From NCBI GenBank assembly GCA_028023455.1, contig JAQFVV010000112.1, forward strand, positions 4,227,465 through 4,291,464: DNA of 64,000 nucleotides, in the 5' to 3' direction. Source of the DNA: Epiperipatus broadwayi (taxonomy: Eukaryota; Onychophora; Udeonychophora; Euonychophora; Peripatidae). Position numbers and translations under genes: made by a program. Shown one piece after another: positions 12,066 to 23,826 of this stretch (its first letter is position 1; each line of letters opens with the position of its first letter). Below the pieces are notes generated by a model. That model saw only the letters and a program-made list of their open reading frames with translations. It had not been told where the DNA came from and ran no database searches.

Positions 12066-15000
12066 ATAATTTGTATGCACCAACTTAAGTGCTGATCCAT
12101 AGAATATACAACCATAAAAACAATAATGCTGGGATATTAATATATGCTGATCATCATAAATGCTCTGGCCACTTAATACCTTTAATGTAGTGGCCAACTA
12201 TAAACTTAATTTCTAACACAGACTAAACTAAAAATAAATGTAGTGCATGGGCTTTAAAAAATATACTCTTAGCACCAACTGGGATGCTCATAAACACTAA
12301 TATACACCCCCTTTTATATATCAGACTGTTATGCTTGACTCTAACTCAGAGAACATAAGTTCTATAACTGTATTGTGACCAAGAGAAGATGCAAAATAAT
12401 AATATAAAAAAACCTATGTAGAATTAAGTTCACTGGAATAATTTTTATAATGAAATATAAGTTTATTAATAGCAATTAAAAAAATAATATTATGGTCTCC
12501 GGAATTCAGCTATACACTTAGAAGCCTTTTGATTTTAATTAATATACAAAATTTAAGTTATTACATTGTGATTTATATATATGTTCATATAAAACACCTA
12601 TATATATCCACACACAGACATGCTGTATAATTTCTGGACATATTTGAATAGTGATAACCTAATTATAAAAATTTTTAGTTAGATAAAAATACTATAAATT
12701 ATTAAAATTTATCTATACATGGCTATCTGACATGCATTGATATATGCACACAGACACATGACATTATAATTTCTGAACATGTTTGCCATAAAATAAAAAT
12801 CTTAAGTTATTATTTTTAAATGATATAAATACCTTATACTAGGTTTACATCAAATACATATACATATAATCTGTGTGATATAATTTATTATTTAATATTG
12901 TCATATATCTATAAATAAAATTCATTATTATAATACAAATTTAATAATAGCAAAAATTCATTTTCCTTTTATAGGAAAAGATTTAATATATATGTGAGTG
13001 CATTTATCCATTTATGCAGGCACTCTCATTTACATCATATGATATTTTTGATTTGACAAAACAATAGAATTATTAAAAATATCTTTTATAATTTATTCCT
13101 TTTTGAATATACCTAACTATCACATATGTATGTGTATATATAAAAAAATAATATGAATCAGCTACCAAATTCTCTCTTTACTGATTATATTTTTCTTTTT
13201 AAAAATAAATAAAGTCAATTTTTTAGGTCACTTTTTGATTGATGATTAATGAATTATCAACATCTTTAAATTTAAAATGTGTCTTTTTTTCTTTAAATAA
13301 GATCATTAATGAATCCATCATTTCATTCAAGAAAATTTTTATTTACTTGCTTTTTTTTTTAAAATAAATAAAATCATCTATGAATTAACTCCTTTATTTT
13401 TAATCCAAGCCAAATTATTACTTGACCTTTAAGCTATATTTTTAAATGCTATTTTAAGGAATTATAAAAAACTACTCATTTTATATAAATATGCTTATCT
13501 GTGCTTCTCTCCATACATAGATAAACAGCAAGACATATAACAACTTCATCAATTAATGGGATTCTCTTGGTGAGACTGGTTTATAGTACTCATGAGATAG
13601 GTATAGTCCAGATAAATTGGTCTGAAGTAATCTCCCTTTTGCTAGGATTGTTTCAGGCAAGCAGCTGTCTTGTCCGCATTTGTGGCTATAAAACATTGGA
13701 AGTTAATCCTTTTATCCAGGTAAATTTAAACTCTACCATTGTGAACTATAAAGCAGTTTTTTGACTTGCCCTCCTTGCAGTCATACCTTTATGGTAGTTT
13801 TCTGTGCTGATCTGGACTACTCTGCAAGCTAGCTACTTCCGGCCATCTATAATTACTGCCAATTCCTCAAAATAAATCACTAGCCAAACTAAACTAATTT
13901 TTTTATCAACTCTTTATATAATCAACTAGTGAGGTAATAAAAACACATCAATCAAAAACTATTTTTTCTTATCTTTCTTGATTAAAAACAATTTTAATCC
14001 CTTCAAAAGCACTTTTAATTAAAAGCTACATTTGAACATTTTATCAAATATTTTTAAAAATAGATAATAGAAATTTTTACAATTATCCATTTAACATGCT
14101 TGTTTTTAATTTCAAATCAGAATTAAATAAAAATATTTATCGGATCTTTTTAAATGTTTATTTATATAAAAAATTATTTTAAACTGAAAATTATTTAACC
14201 TTTTATAGTTATTATTATTCCAGAAAGTGTAAAAAAAATATCTATAAATTTTTTTGTCCATGTTTATTTCTACCTTTCCTTTCAACTTTATATATATTTG
14301 TGCCCACACATTATGTTATTGTGTGCCATGTAACATGTATGGTTACAATATCTATATACAATAGCCAAACTTTTGAAATATAAAGTATGGCAATAAGTCT
14401 GAGATTTCAAAGACAAATGTAGCAAAAGGCCTGCCAGTCAATTAAATATATCAGAAATGGATGTATTCAATATTCTATGAACCAAAACATAAACTAAAGA
14501 AATAAAGCCTCTAATTAAGACCTTTTTGTTGCTGGGCCTTTATACCTCACCATTCATCACCATTTAAAATTTAAATTTATAACTATTTTTATGTTTAAGT
14601 TTTAAATACATAGTAATTTTAGAAAATATTAGCTCAAATTATATTTTATTCATGTTTTAAGAAAATTATTAAAATACTCTTGATGACAGAAAAATGGTAC
14701 ATATAATTAAAAAATTTTTTTTTGCTTTTATTTAATTAAAGCTGACAGAAACCATTTAGAAGTTTGAATTTTTGCTGTTTTAGTTCTTGCAAGATGTTAA
14801 AAACATTGATTAAAAAAAACAAATCACCAAAACCGTGGGCAAGATACAAGCCTTTGAGGCTGCCAGTTCAGGAGGATGGTTTAATTCATTGAATTGCATA
14901 CATATTGAGCTATGCTAATTTAATGTTTATATTTAATTATATATAAAATAACATGCAATGTTAATTTATTTGTTATATATTTCAGACCATAGATAAAGAT

Positions 15001-17051
15001 GAGATTTCTATTTTATTATATACAAGGATTTACAATGATATTCAAAACAGTTTTTACTTTCTATATGATTATTTTTTTTTTGTAAGAGGATGAAATTACT
15101 GTAATGAAAAGAGTGGGAAATTGAAAACCCTACGATGTATCTTTCTATTATCATTCCTTATAAAATCTTACACCTGTTGGAATAATATTTATATATACAA
15201 AAACGATATTATTAAAAATAACAGCTGGGTAATATTACATAAAGTATTTTATATATTAAAGAGTTGTATAAAAAGTTTATTTATATTATTTTTTGTAAAC
15301 CTTCAAGTTTTAAACATTATTTATACTCAGCCATAATCATTAACTCTTTATTTACCAAAGATAGAATATAATATTTTTATTTTTAATTAAAATACTCAAG
15401 AAAATCAAGCTTTTCATTATTCTCTCAAACAATCTTTTGAAAAATGATACCTTGGACAACCAGACACAGATTTTGGATTGAACAGTCTCTCAGAAATTTA
15501 AAATCACTATCATATCTTTCTATGAAGGGATGGGTGATTCAACAATAGTATGCCATGACCTAAGTTCAAATCTGGATTGAGTATACTTGAACTTTTCTAA
15601 TTTCTTTAAAATTACGAGTTTCTAACCAATCCAGATAATCATCCAATACTGGTTAATAAATGGATATCTAATAATTTTTAATTAGAAGGGAAGGAAAGAA
15701 AAACACTCAAATTTTTATTCCCAAACAATTCTGACTTTTAAAATTCCTCTTTAATAAAAAACTATTAAAAGGGTCTTTGCTTTATGGTAGGCTATTTAAA
15801 GACTGCTTTACCTCTTTCATATATATATATATATACTGTTAAAAGAAGGTTGCTTTGATAACAGTTTGAAATTGTCGATTGTTATTGGTATTGAGATTGT
15901 CTAAGTGTTGACTGGTTTTTAATGATATATGTATATATTGTAATAAAATAAGGCTGAGATCAATGCACATAATATGCAGCCACATAGTATGCCATTTTAC
16001 TTAACAAGAATGTTTCTGCTAATTCTGTATAAGCTTATCATGTACTACATTGATATTACATCAGGGTTAGCTCAATCATAGAATGTTTATTATGATCAAA
16101 TCATATATCTTTTTTTTTGTAACAATACTATAAGTAAATCCTTTAATGGTAATGTTTATATTTACAAAATTCATCATCCATTTGTCATTAAACTCTATAT
16201 TGATTGGCTAACCACGATTTCTACTTTAAAGGGTATCATTTTTATTGGAGATGGGCTACTGTCACACATTTCATTTTAACTCTCCACATTACATTAAAAT
16301 TCTTCCTCTGTTAATATTATTCATTCCTAGCTGGTTGTTTAAATACAGTTACTTAGAATAATAATTGCAAACATATAACTATTCTTGAATAAATAAATGT
16401 ATATCATAAAAATAAGACAAACAGCACACACAAAAATAGCAATTAATTAAGAAAAAATTATATTGCAATAGCATGGCTTTAAATAGCTATCATAAAACTA
16501 AAATTTGAATAGATGTAATTGACAAAGATATATATCTTTCAAAAGAAATTTATTACTATGATAATCTACATTAAAGAGAGTCCAAAGGGAAAGAAATACA
16601 TTGATGGTAATTTTAGGTAAAGGGGTTAAGTGCCAAAATAGGGACTAAATTAGGTGTGAAACTCGATCTGGGTCAATAGAGGTAGTGATGTATGAACAGT
16701 TTATAAGTTTTGCTGTATTCTGTAGGGACTTGCATCAAGTGTGAGTTGTTGCAGCATTGGTTAGTTCCTTGAGATGGTTGGTTTTGGATGGGATTGTAAT
16801 CAATGTGGCTTAGATCAGTAGTGCTCTATTCAATTTGTCAAAAGGATGTCTTTTCTCACGTATCAGCCACCAAATGGGGCTCGGCTGTCCGCTTTCACAA
16901 AGATATTTATTTGTTCTCTTTTCAGTAAGAATTATATTTTGATATTTATCCTTAAATAATTCAATAATTTCCATTGAATTAATACTTCATTAATTAAGAA
17001 ATATTAAAATATGTATCAAATACATTTTTGTCTCTAATATAATTTAGTGCA
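12066..17051. other. Noncoding intron sequence with two less AT-rich islands
   Basis: No coding feature. Two stretches, about 13550-13870 and 16620-16900, are clearly less AT-rich than their surroundings and look like old repeat copies of unknown family. A second possible tRNA-like head (GGGTGATTCAACAATAG, then GTTCAAATCTGG) lies near 15530-15580. A TA run sits at 15819-15837. Confidence 0.5.
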
Positions 17052-17118
<67 letters not shown>

Positions 17119-17131
17119 TATATATATATAT
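17052..17131. repeat. (AAT)n microsatellite followed by (TA)n
   Basis: About 22 AAT triplets followed by about 7 TA dinucleotides, next to the 3' side of the minus-strand PLE fragment. Confidence 0.97.
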
Positions 17132-17159
17132 GCTGAATGCACAGATAATGAACTCGTAT

Positions 17160-17945
17160 ATATAATCAAAAACAAATATAAAATACTATTTTAGCTGACT
17201 GCTTTCGAGAGACTTTTTGCTCTCATATTCATAGCAACTATCTTGTTAACAGGTGCATTTTTAGAAGGAAAATTTATGCAAAATAATGTAAATTAGTTAT
17301 AACTGCCATATTTGGGACAGGGCAAAGCAGGCTTCTCTTTGATTAATAGACAGGATTGCTTGCTGTGTGGAATGCTTCTCTGATCTTGTGTTTAGCATCA
17401 TGTCTTTCTGAGCAAAGAATGTTAACAGACATGGATTCAAATCTATGCCCTGTCTTTTTTTCATGCTCAACAAAAATGGAATTGCTTTCCTGTTTGGTTT
17501 TAGTTTTATTGTAATGGTTTTAGTTTTATTGTAAAGGTAATTATGTGGAGCCACTCTGTTGGCAATATTGGTCCTGGTCTCTCCATAATATGTAGCCTGG
17601 AAATTAGCTTGTGGGCAGGCCATTTTGTATATGACTTGAAGGGTGAGTTCAGATGTGATTTTGTCCTTGGAATTATTGATGTCTGTTTGCATTGGGAGGT
17701 GATCGATATATGATGGTGAAGTCCTTAGCTAGTTTGTTATTGAGATATTTGGCTAGGGGTTGAATATATGGTATAAGAATTTTTGGCTTGTTGTCCTTGG
17801 TGTGGTTGTAGTTGATTTTGTGAAAAAATTTATTTATTTTCCTGTTGATCAAAAATTGTGAGTAACCTATTTTAGTTAAATCAGCTGTGCATTGGGTAAA
17901 ATTGTGCCTTTTGTCCACTTTATACCTACATTTTAAAATTACATT
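17160..17945 (-). mobile_element. Penelope-like element fragment, family PLE-3 (GIY-YIG end)
   Basis: Two overlapping minus-strand frames (17918-17673 and 17692-17297) are joined by a frameshift near 17680. They read IPYIQPLAKYLNNKLAKDF, then VIYKMACPQ and a YYGET..NIANRV..H string, the region just after RT and the GIY-YIG nuclease of PLEs. Downstream on the minus strand, at 17224-17203, is a GAGAG...CTCTC hairpin followed by GAAAGC, the 3'-end motif shared with the other PLE families here. The RT domain is missing: the fragment ends about where the L1-like element begins, consistent with truncation or with the L1 having inserted into it. Confidence 0.75.
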
Positions 17946-17996
17946 TTTTCATGATGAGAAAGAAAAAAATATATGACAGAATCTCCCTAAAATGAA

Positions 17997-18410
17997 ATGA
18001 CCCCCCCTTACCACACACACACACATTTTTCTAATGTAAAGAAAAAAAGAACAAGAAGAAATAAGTCTCAGAACAGCTCAACAGAGAACCTATCTACAGA
18101 TACACTAAGTACAGCATCTCAAAAAGACAAAATGGTCAACTCAAATACAAATACTCAAAACAAAGCACTAGATCAAGGTCAAACAAAAACAACAGTATCA
18201 AATTGCTTGACAGAGAACCAATCTACAGATTCACTAAGTACAGCATCTCAAAAAGATAACATGGTTAACTCAAATACAAATTCTCAAAACAAAGCACTAG
18301 ATCAAGGTCAAACAATAACAACAGTAACAAATTGGAATATTCTGAGTCAAACAGCACAAGTACTCGAGGATCAACTAATCTCATTGGATGATGAGTTCTC
18401 AGAAGAATAA
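17997..18410 (+). CDS. Short ORF1 of the L1-like element, with internal duplication
   Basis: 137 codons, rich in Ser, Thr, Asn and Gln. After a basic segment (KKKRTRRNKSQN, residues about 15-26) comes a 43-residue unit repeated twice in tandem (DNA period 129 bases, starting 18081 and 18210), containing LSTASQKD and QNKALDQGQT in each copy, then an acidic end (DDEFSEE). No coiled coil, RRM or zinc knuckle is visible, unlike typical L1 ORF1 proteins. It may be a shortened form, or this copy may lack the ORF1 N-terminal part because of 5' truncation. Its last 23 bases overlap the start of ORF2 in another frame, a -1/+2 arrangement that suggests translational coupling or reinitiation. A role in binding element RNA is inferred only from position. 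Confidence 0.6.
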   Translation: MTPPYHTHTHFSNVKKKRTRRNKSQNSSTENLSTDTLSTASQKDKMVNSNTNTQNKALDQGQTKTTVSNCLTENQSTDSLSTASQKDNMVNSNTNSQNKALDQGQTITTVTNWNILSQTAQVLEDQLISLDDEFSEE

Positions 18411-21400
18411 AGCAATCTCCACACCTACACAGAATCAAACAATGCATTTAAAAATTGCTGGAATTAATGTGAGGGGGCTCAATTCACTGGATCGGGTACA
18501 TGCAATCAAAAACTGGTTAAACAAATTAAACTTACACATTGTATGTTTCTCCGAGACCAAGTTACATTTTCAGTCCAATATTAAAATACAGCAATTAATG
18601 CAGCAACATGGATATTTCCATTATCTACCCTCGAATACTGCTTCTTCTGGAGTGGCTTTCCTAATCAATAAAAATCTGGAACATCAGCAACTAAGAACTC
18701 TTCACATTAGCAAAGAACTTCTATTTATTAACATTACCATTAATAATAACCCCATAAACATAATTTACCTTTATCTCAAGAATGATACTAATCTAATCCA
18801 TTCAGTGATTAATAAAATCAATGCCCTGCTTTCATCCAATAATTCACCCTCAATCTGCTTTGGGGATTTTAACATGACCTATCATCAGTTTACTAACAAA
18901 TATCTTCATTTATTCAACAAAGTTATGCTATGTGGAGAAGGTTTCTTTCCTCCTCAATCATTCTCATTTTACACACAACACAAGCAATCGCTAATTGATC
19001 TTCTCTTTTATTCCCCCGAACTTCATTATAACCTGCATGCCAAGCTGCAATTAGTGCCTTTCTCAGACCACCTTGCTATAAAAATCTCGCTACAACTAGA
19101 CACCAACATGATAAGTCTTTCAGACCACACAAAAACTATAAGACTTTTGAACAAAGCCACAACACCGGAATGGTTATTCTCAGAAGCATATATCCTTCTA
19201 AATAAAATACAAGTACTCACTTTGCCACCTGTGCAAGCATGGTCTGCTTTCATAGGAATCTTGAGCACCCTCATTAACTTTCACACAAAAAGATCTAAGG
19301 GACCAAATCAACTTCTAAAAGAACTTGATTCAATTAGTAATAGGCTAAGTTCACTACCCCTCTCAAGTACCAAAATTCAAGAAATACTAGAATTAAAAAC
19401 TCAATATCATGAAAAACAAAAAGCTCTAGCTCAATACATTGCTACAAAGAGATCCAAAATCTTTTTGGCAAATAGTCATAACTGGACTAGAAGCTACATT
19501 CGATGGGCACTTGGATCGGCTGCTAGACCAACACCGTCTATGATTATCATTAACAGCAAGTGCTATAGTGGACCAGAAATGTTGGAGAGAATTCACTCTC
19601 ATTTCAAAACAAAGTTGCAAAACAATACTTTTCAAACAGGAAACATATGGAATTATACCACAACCAATCACAACATAAATGAAGCCCAAATATTGCAAAA
19701 GCTACAGGCATTTTCTGAAAGCACTCATCCGGGCCTTCACGCAATCCCGAAATTTGTACTATTACACCTTAGTCACTACACAATCCCCATAATCAAAAAC
19801 ATGATTGACGTGCTGGCCGATGACTTTCAGAACATTCCAGATTTGTACCCAGTGGCACTGGTCCCTTTTCTTAAAAAACAAGAAAATCCATCTAGTCTCA
19901 ACAATATACGACCTATTTCCATGATTCCATTGCTAATTAAGACAATTGAATCCTTAGTTAAGGACCGGATACAACCCCAACTCTACTCACATATTTCATC
20001 TTTTCAATTTGCCCGAAAAGGATCATCAACCATTGATGCAGTTCAGCGCTTTCTTTTACTAACTGAACACGTCAGACAAACCAATAAGTCAAGGCCACTG
20101 GTCATACAACTGGACTTCTCTTCAGCGTTTGACTCGGTAATACCATCCGTACTGTTCCAGACGATGCGGGAGTATCAGGTGCCCGATGTGTACATCAGAA
20201 TAATAGCAAACCTTTTACTAAATCATTCCATATTTACTTCTTTAGATGGAAGGTTGTCTACAGGTTTTAGACCTCACATCTCGATTCCACAGGGTTCTCC
20301 CCTAGCATCACTATGTTTTATAACTTACATCAACCCCATGCTCAAGGACATAGAGAATATCTTGCCAGGCATTTATGTTCCCACCATCAAAAAACAAATC
20401 AACCACATCTCCTATGTGGACGATGTTACCATTTTTCTTCCCAGCGAAGCTCATCTTCCAACACTCTTCACAATTATTGACAAGCATGCCAAAATATTAA
20501 ACTTCCAAATTAACAATAGCAAATCTTCCATCTGGAGAATTAAAACAGGAACAACAATTCCATCCAGATTCACAGCCAAGCCACAGCTTTTTTTAGGATT
20601 CCCCATGGCAAAAACAAAAACTATCATGACTAGAGAAATTCAAAATTCAATCCTTCAAAAAACCAATAAAACAATCAACACTCTCTCTAGTATTTCGCTT
20701 TCAATTCCTGGTAAAATCACACTCCTTAACATGCTAGTGTTTTCAAGACTCAATTACTATCTACCAATCATCAAGCCTACTAAAATCTTCGGTAAACAAA
20801 TAGGCTCATTATGTACTAAGCTATTGTGGAAAAGGAAGGTTGTGGCCATAAGCTTGGCAAAGGCCCAAATGCCTAGAGAACTGAACGGTCTTGGTCTACA
20901 CTTGGTTGCTACATTATACTTGCAAAAATCACTAAATCTGCTACACAACCATTCACTGGAAATGGACTATACAAATTTAATCCAAGAATTTCAACCTACT
21001 GATACGCCACCTCCCCATAGTAAAGGATGGTTGACTGACATCTGGACACATGTCAATGGCTGTATTAACTTAACTCCAAACATCTTCAATGAAAAAAAGT
21101 CCTACTGGGAAACTTATAGGCTAAAGAAAGATTGTCCCTCAGCTCTCCATAATGCTCTTGGATTAAACAACAAATTATTGATCAAAAAAGCCAAACATTG
21201 GTTTCTGGAACCCAAATTTATTGATTTTCTTCTGAAATTAAACCTCTCATCACTACCCACTAATCAGTTCCTCGTAATGAGGAGGGGTTTTAACAAAATT
21301 AGCTCTCAATGTCAACTCTGTCAGAGGGATGAGGAAACAATTCAACACATTTTCCTAGATTGTCCATCACTCAGCATTCTTGGGTCTTTCATTGATGAAA

Positions 21401-21660
21401 AGGTAAAACGCTATTCTACAGACACATTCTTAATCCAGCAAGCAATTAAAGCTGGCAATTTTGCTAACATTAGATTAGCAATTTTCCTATCCTTCGCCAT
21501 CTGGCTAACGAGATGCAGTTTTGTTCTGGGCAATGCGAACACCAGTACCCTTCAAGTATTTAAAACACTCATCAAGGGTAATATCATCAGAGATAAAATG
21601 CTTGCTCCGGATTGGCTGTATCAACAAACCTGGGCCGGCACCTCCATGCTAGTGCACTGA
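18388..21660 (+). CDS. L1-like ORF2p: endonuclease / reverse transcriptase
   Basis: 1090 residues, uninterrupted. Residues about 20-235 form an AP-type endonuclease, with N27 (GINVRGL), E56 (SETK), D160/N162 (GDFNM), SLIDLL and D227/H228 (SDH) all present. Residues about 490-760 are reverse transcriptase: NNIRPISMIP, motif A D576 (LDFSSAFDS), motif B IPQGSPLA (634-641) and motif C YVDD (676-679). A C-x2-C-x8-H-x4-C finger (C975, C978, H987, C992) matches the zf-RVT region of L1-type proteins. The enzyme would nick target DNA and prime reverse transcription of its own RNA in the nucleus. The first ATG pair (18388) is used because it opens the frame; another Met at residue 19 sits just before the nuclease domain. 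All catalytic residues that I can see are intact, so activity is plausible. Confidence 0.93.
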   Translation: MMSSQKNKAISTPTQNQTMHLKIAGINVRGLNSLDRVHAIKNWLNKLNLHIVCFSETKLHFQSNIKIQQLMQQHGYFHYLPSNTASSGVAFLINKNLEHQQLRTLHISKELLFINITINNNPINIIYLYLKNDTNLIHSVINKINALLSSNNSPSICFGDFNMTYHQFTNKYLHLFNKVMLCGEGFFPPQSFSFYTQHKQSLIDLLFYSPELHYNLHAKLQLVPFSDHLAIKISLQLDTNMISLSDHTKTIRLLNKATTPEWLFSEAYILLNKIQVLTLPPVQAWSAFIGILSTLINFHTKRSKGPNQLLKELDSISNRLSSLPLSSTKIQEILELKTQYHEKQKALAQYIATKRSKIFLANSHNWTRSYIRWALGSAARPTPSMIIINSKCYSGPEMLERIHSHFKTKLQNNTFQTGNIWNYTTTNHNINEAQILQKLQAFSESTHPGLHAIPKFVLLHLSHYTIPIIKNMIDVLADDFQNIPDLYPVALVPFLKKQENPSSLNNIRPISMIPLLIKTIESLVKDRIQPQLYSHISSFQFARKGSSTIDAVQRFLLLTEHVRQTNKSRPLVIQLDFSSAFDSVIPSVLFQTMREYQVPDVYIRIIANLLLNHSIFTSLDGRLSTGFRPHISIPQGSPLASLCFITYINPMLKDIENILPGIYVPTIKKQINHISYVDDVTIFLPSEAHLPTLFTIIDKHAKILNFQINNSKSSIWRIKTGTTIPSRFTAKPQLFLGFPMAKTKTIMTREIQNSILQKTNKTINTLSSISLSIPGKITLLNMLVFSRLNYYLPIIKPTKIFGKQIGSLCTKLLWKRKVVAISLAKAQMPRELNGLGLHLVATLYLQKSLNLLHNHSLEMDYTNLIQEFQPTDTPPPHSKGWLTDIWTHVNGCINLTPNIFNEKKSYWETYRLKKDCPSALHNALGLNNKLLIKKAKHWFLEPKFIDFLLKLNLSSLPTNQFLVMRRGFNKISSQCQLCQRDEETIQHIFLDCPSLSILGSFIDEKVKRYSTDTFLIQQAIKAGNFANIRLAIFLSFAIWLTRCSFVLGNANTSTLQVFKTLIKGNIIRDKMLAPDWLYQQTWAGTSMLVH

Positions 21661-22286
21661 TTATTGCAAAGATATCAATGATCAAATATGAGTCTCACCT
21701 CATCAATGCAATACCAAAATGAGCTCAGTCATATATATGGGAACTCTACCATACTATCTAAAGACTACCAATTAGTGGATTGATCACACCATCTACCTCA
21801 ACAATAAAAGTTAACAAATTTAATCATGAACTGAATGGCTTAACTTATAAGAAAGTGACGGACAGATCTCGGGATGCTTGGGCTCAGACTGACAGATTGG
21901 GAGTGAATCAATGACCTTGTCAGTGTTCTCCCAGCCCACTTAGCCTCTGCTTCACATCTTGACTTTAAACCTATACTCATTATAAATTTGGACGTGCCTT
22001 TCAATGCTCAATGAGGCATACATAATTGTTCAACTGGGACAAAGTATGGACCAATCTAGAATACTACTGAAGCATTGATCCAACATTCATGTATATATCC
22101 ACTTCTCATTTGGCTATGGACATTGCTTGGTATTCATATAATCTTCATTGTATAAAATTGTATAAATCATTTAAATAAATCGTTATTTTTTTTATGCTTG
22201 GTATTCATGTAATCTTCATTGTATAAAATTGTATAAATCATTTAAATAAATCGTTATTTTTTTAAAAAAAAAAAAAAGAAAAAAAA
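21661..22286 (+). repeat. 3' UTR of the L1-like element with two 71-bp terminal repeats and A tail
   Basis: TGCTTGGTATTCAT starts a unit at 22124 and again at 22195 (period 71). Each copy carries TTAAATAAATCGTTATTTTT and they differ by very few bases. The second runs into the A-rich tail. The AATAAA in each copy could serve as polyadenylation signal. The sequence is the likely recognition region for target-primed reverse transcription. Confidence 0.85.
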
Positions 22287-23699
22287 TTAACAACCCCAAT
22301 GAAATTTTCCTATTATTAAATTTGAAAAAAAAAACCAACAACTTTACATTACAGTTTTGATGATAATATGAGAATGCAAAGAAACACATATTCAGATATA
22401 TAAAAGCAAAAAAATAAAATAAATAAAGAAAAAAATATTTATTTCTAAGGAATCCTAAAGTTTTATTATTAAATGATTAGAACATTAAATATGTATAATA
22501 TTAAATTAAGTCTTTTTGAAGCTTAAATCAAAATATTCTGATCAATAAAATGATAAGGGAATTTATGCACACATGTACGACATAGATATCTTACATAGTT
22601 ATACCACTGAAAAAGACCTGTACATTTAAAGTTTTTCTTATTTTCTTGACTTGAAACACATCAATAATTAGTCTAAAACATAATTCTTGTTAAGTTTTTC
22701 TACATGTCTTTACATACTTAGTTTACTGAAGTTGTTGGCAAGTTGTTTCATATATTTGTTACAATGCTAAGTTTTCTTATATCTTTTGGTATATAACTCA
22801 GAAAGTTCAGGTTCTCTGAGGCATTACATGCCATGAGTGCGACATATGGCATCCTTTAGAGTAACACTCAACTGGACATATCAAGGATTATAATACCATT
22901 AATATGGGTTATTATAGTTTAGATTAAGGAATATACTTAAGAGTATTTTTCCTTATGCTACATTATTCCCTTACTTGAAATTCATCTACGCATATCCATT
23001 GTTGACAAAATTGATGTCCTGTGTAAGAATTGATTAAAATAATTGGCAGTAGACTGGAATCATTTCTTAATGCAGAATTCTTTATTTCTAAATATTGATT
23101 GGAATACTTTATGATTTAAAATTTGGTTGCAAATATCTCCTTTTGTTATAATTAGTGCCCTATGTTAAAACCAGCTAAAAATAACTGTCAGTGTTTCTGT
23201 CTCTCTAGCCAGGAGTAATTTCCTACTATAAAATTCTCATTTACTTCTAAGAAGTGATAAGAATATTTGCTGATTTGTATGATAATTAATAATTAAACTA
23301 ACCGAAAGTCTTCAGACTACTTTGAAAGATAAATTATTTATCAATCAAGACACATTTTCTCATAGTTCAGCTTGGATTATCTAATTAGGATATTAATCCT
23401 TTAATCTTGGTAACCATATGATTTAATTTTTTTGTTTGTGTAGCCTTACAGAAGATCTTTACAATTTGCCAATGATTTTACAAGATACAATTATTTTATT
23501 ACTTTCAAGGATTATTGGTACAATATATCATCTTTAATAATAATAGTATGTTTTTCATTGAAGTGTACTTTATCATTTTCAAAATAATTCTATCACCATT
23601 TAATTTACATATTTGGCAAATGTGCTATTAAATAATTAAAATTTATATTATGCACTAAGTCATATTTAGCTACAAAATCTATCTTTTCACCCAATCAAA
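22287..23699. other. Noncoding intron sequence
   Basis: AT-rich, nothing recognised. Confidence 0.5.
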
Positions 23700-23730
23700 A
23701 TGCTAAATAATAGTTAAATTGTATTATAAT

Positions 23731-23791
<61 letters not shown>

Positions 23792-23826
23792 TGCTAAATA
23801 ATAGTTAAATTGTATTATAATGGACA
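23700..23826. repeat. 36-bp direct repeats bracketing a (TA)n run
   Basis: ATGCTAAATAATAGTTAAAT... through TATAATGGACA occurs at 23700-23735 and again at 23791-23826 with no visible difference. The two copies enclose a pure TA run of roughly 50 bases. It looks like a recent replication or repair duplication rather than a transposon. Confidence 0.9.

Larger units (their letters stand above)
17946..22276 (+). mobile_element. L1/Tx1-like non-LTR retrotransposon, apparently intact ORF2
   Basis: A short ORF1 (17997-18410) overlaps ORF2 (18388-21660); a 3' UTR of about 600 bases ends in two 71-bp tandem repeats and an A-rich tail (22264-22286). The AP-like endonuclease, the RT and a CCHC finger near the C-terminus put it in the L1/Tx1 group rather than RTE or CR1. 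ORF2 has no stop or frameshift, so the copy is young. The 5' boundary is uncertain; it abuts the PLE-3 fragment, and I could not find a convincing target duplication. Confidence 0.88.

Noticed and set aside
13567-13764. 65-residue frame in a less AT-rich island
   Set aside because: No homology recognised and no splice signals; the island looks like an old repeat.
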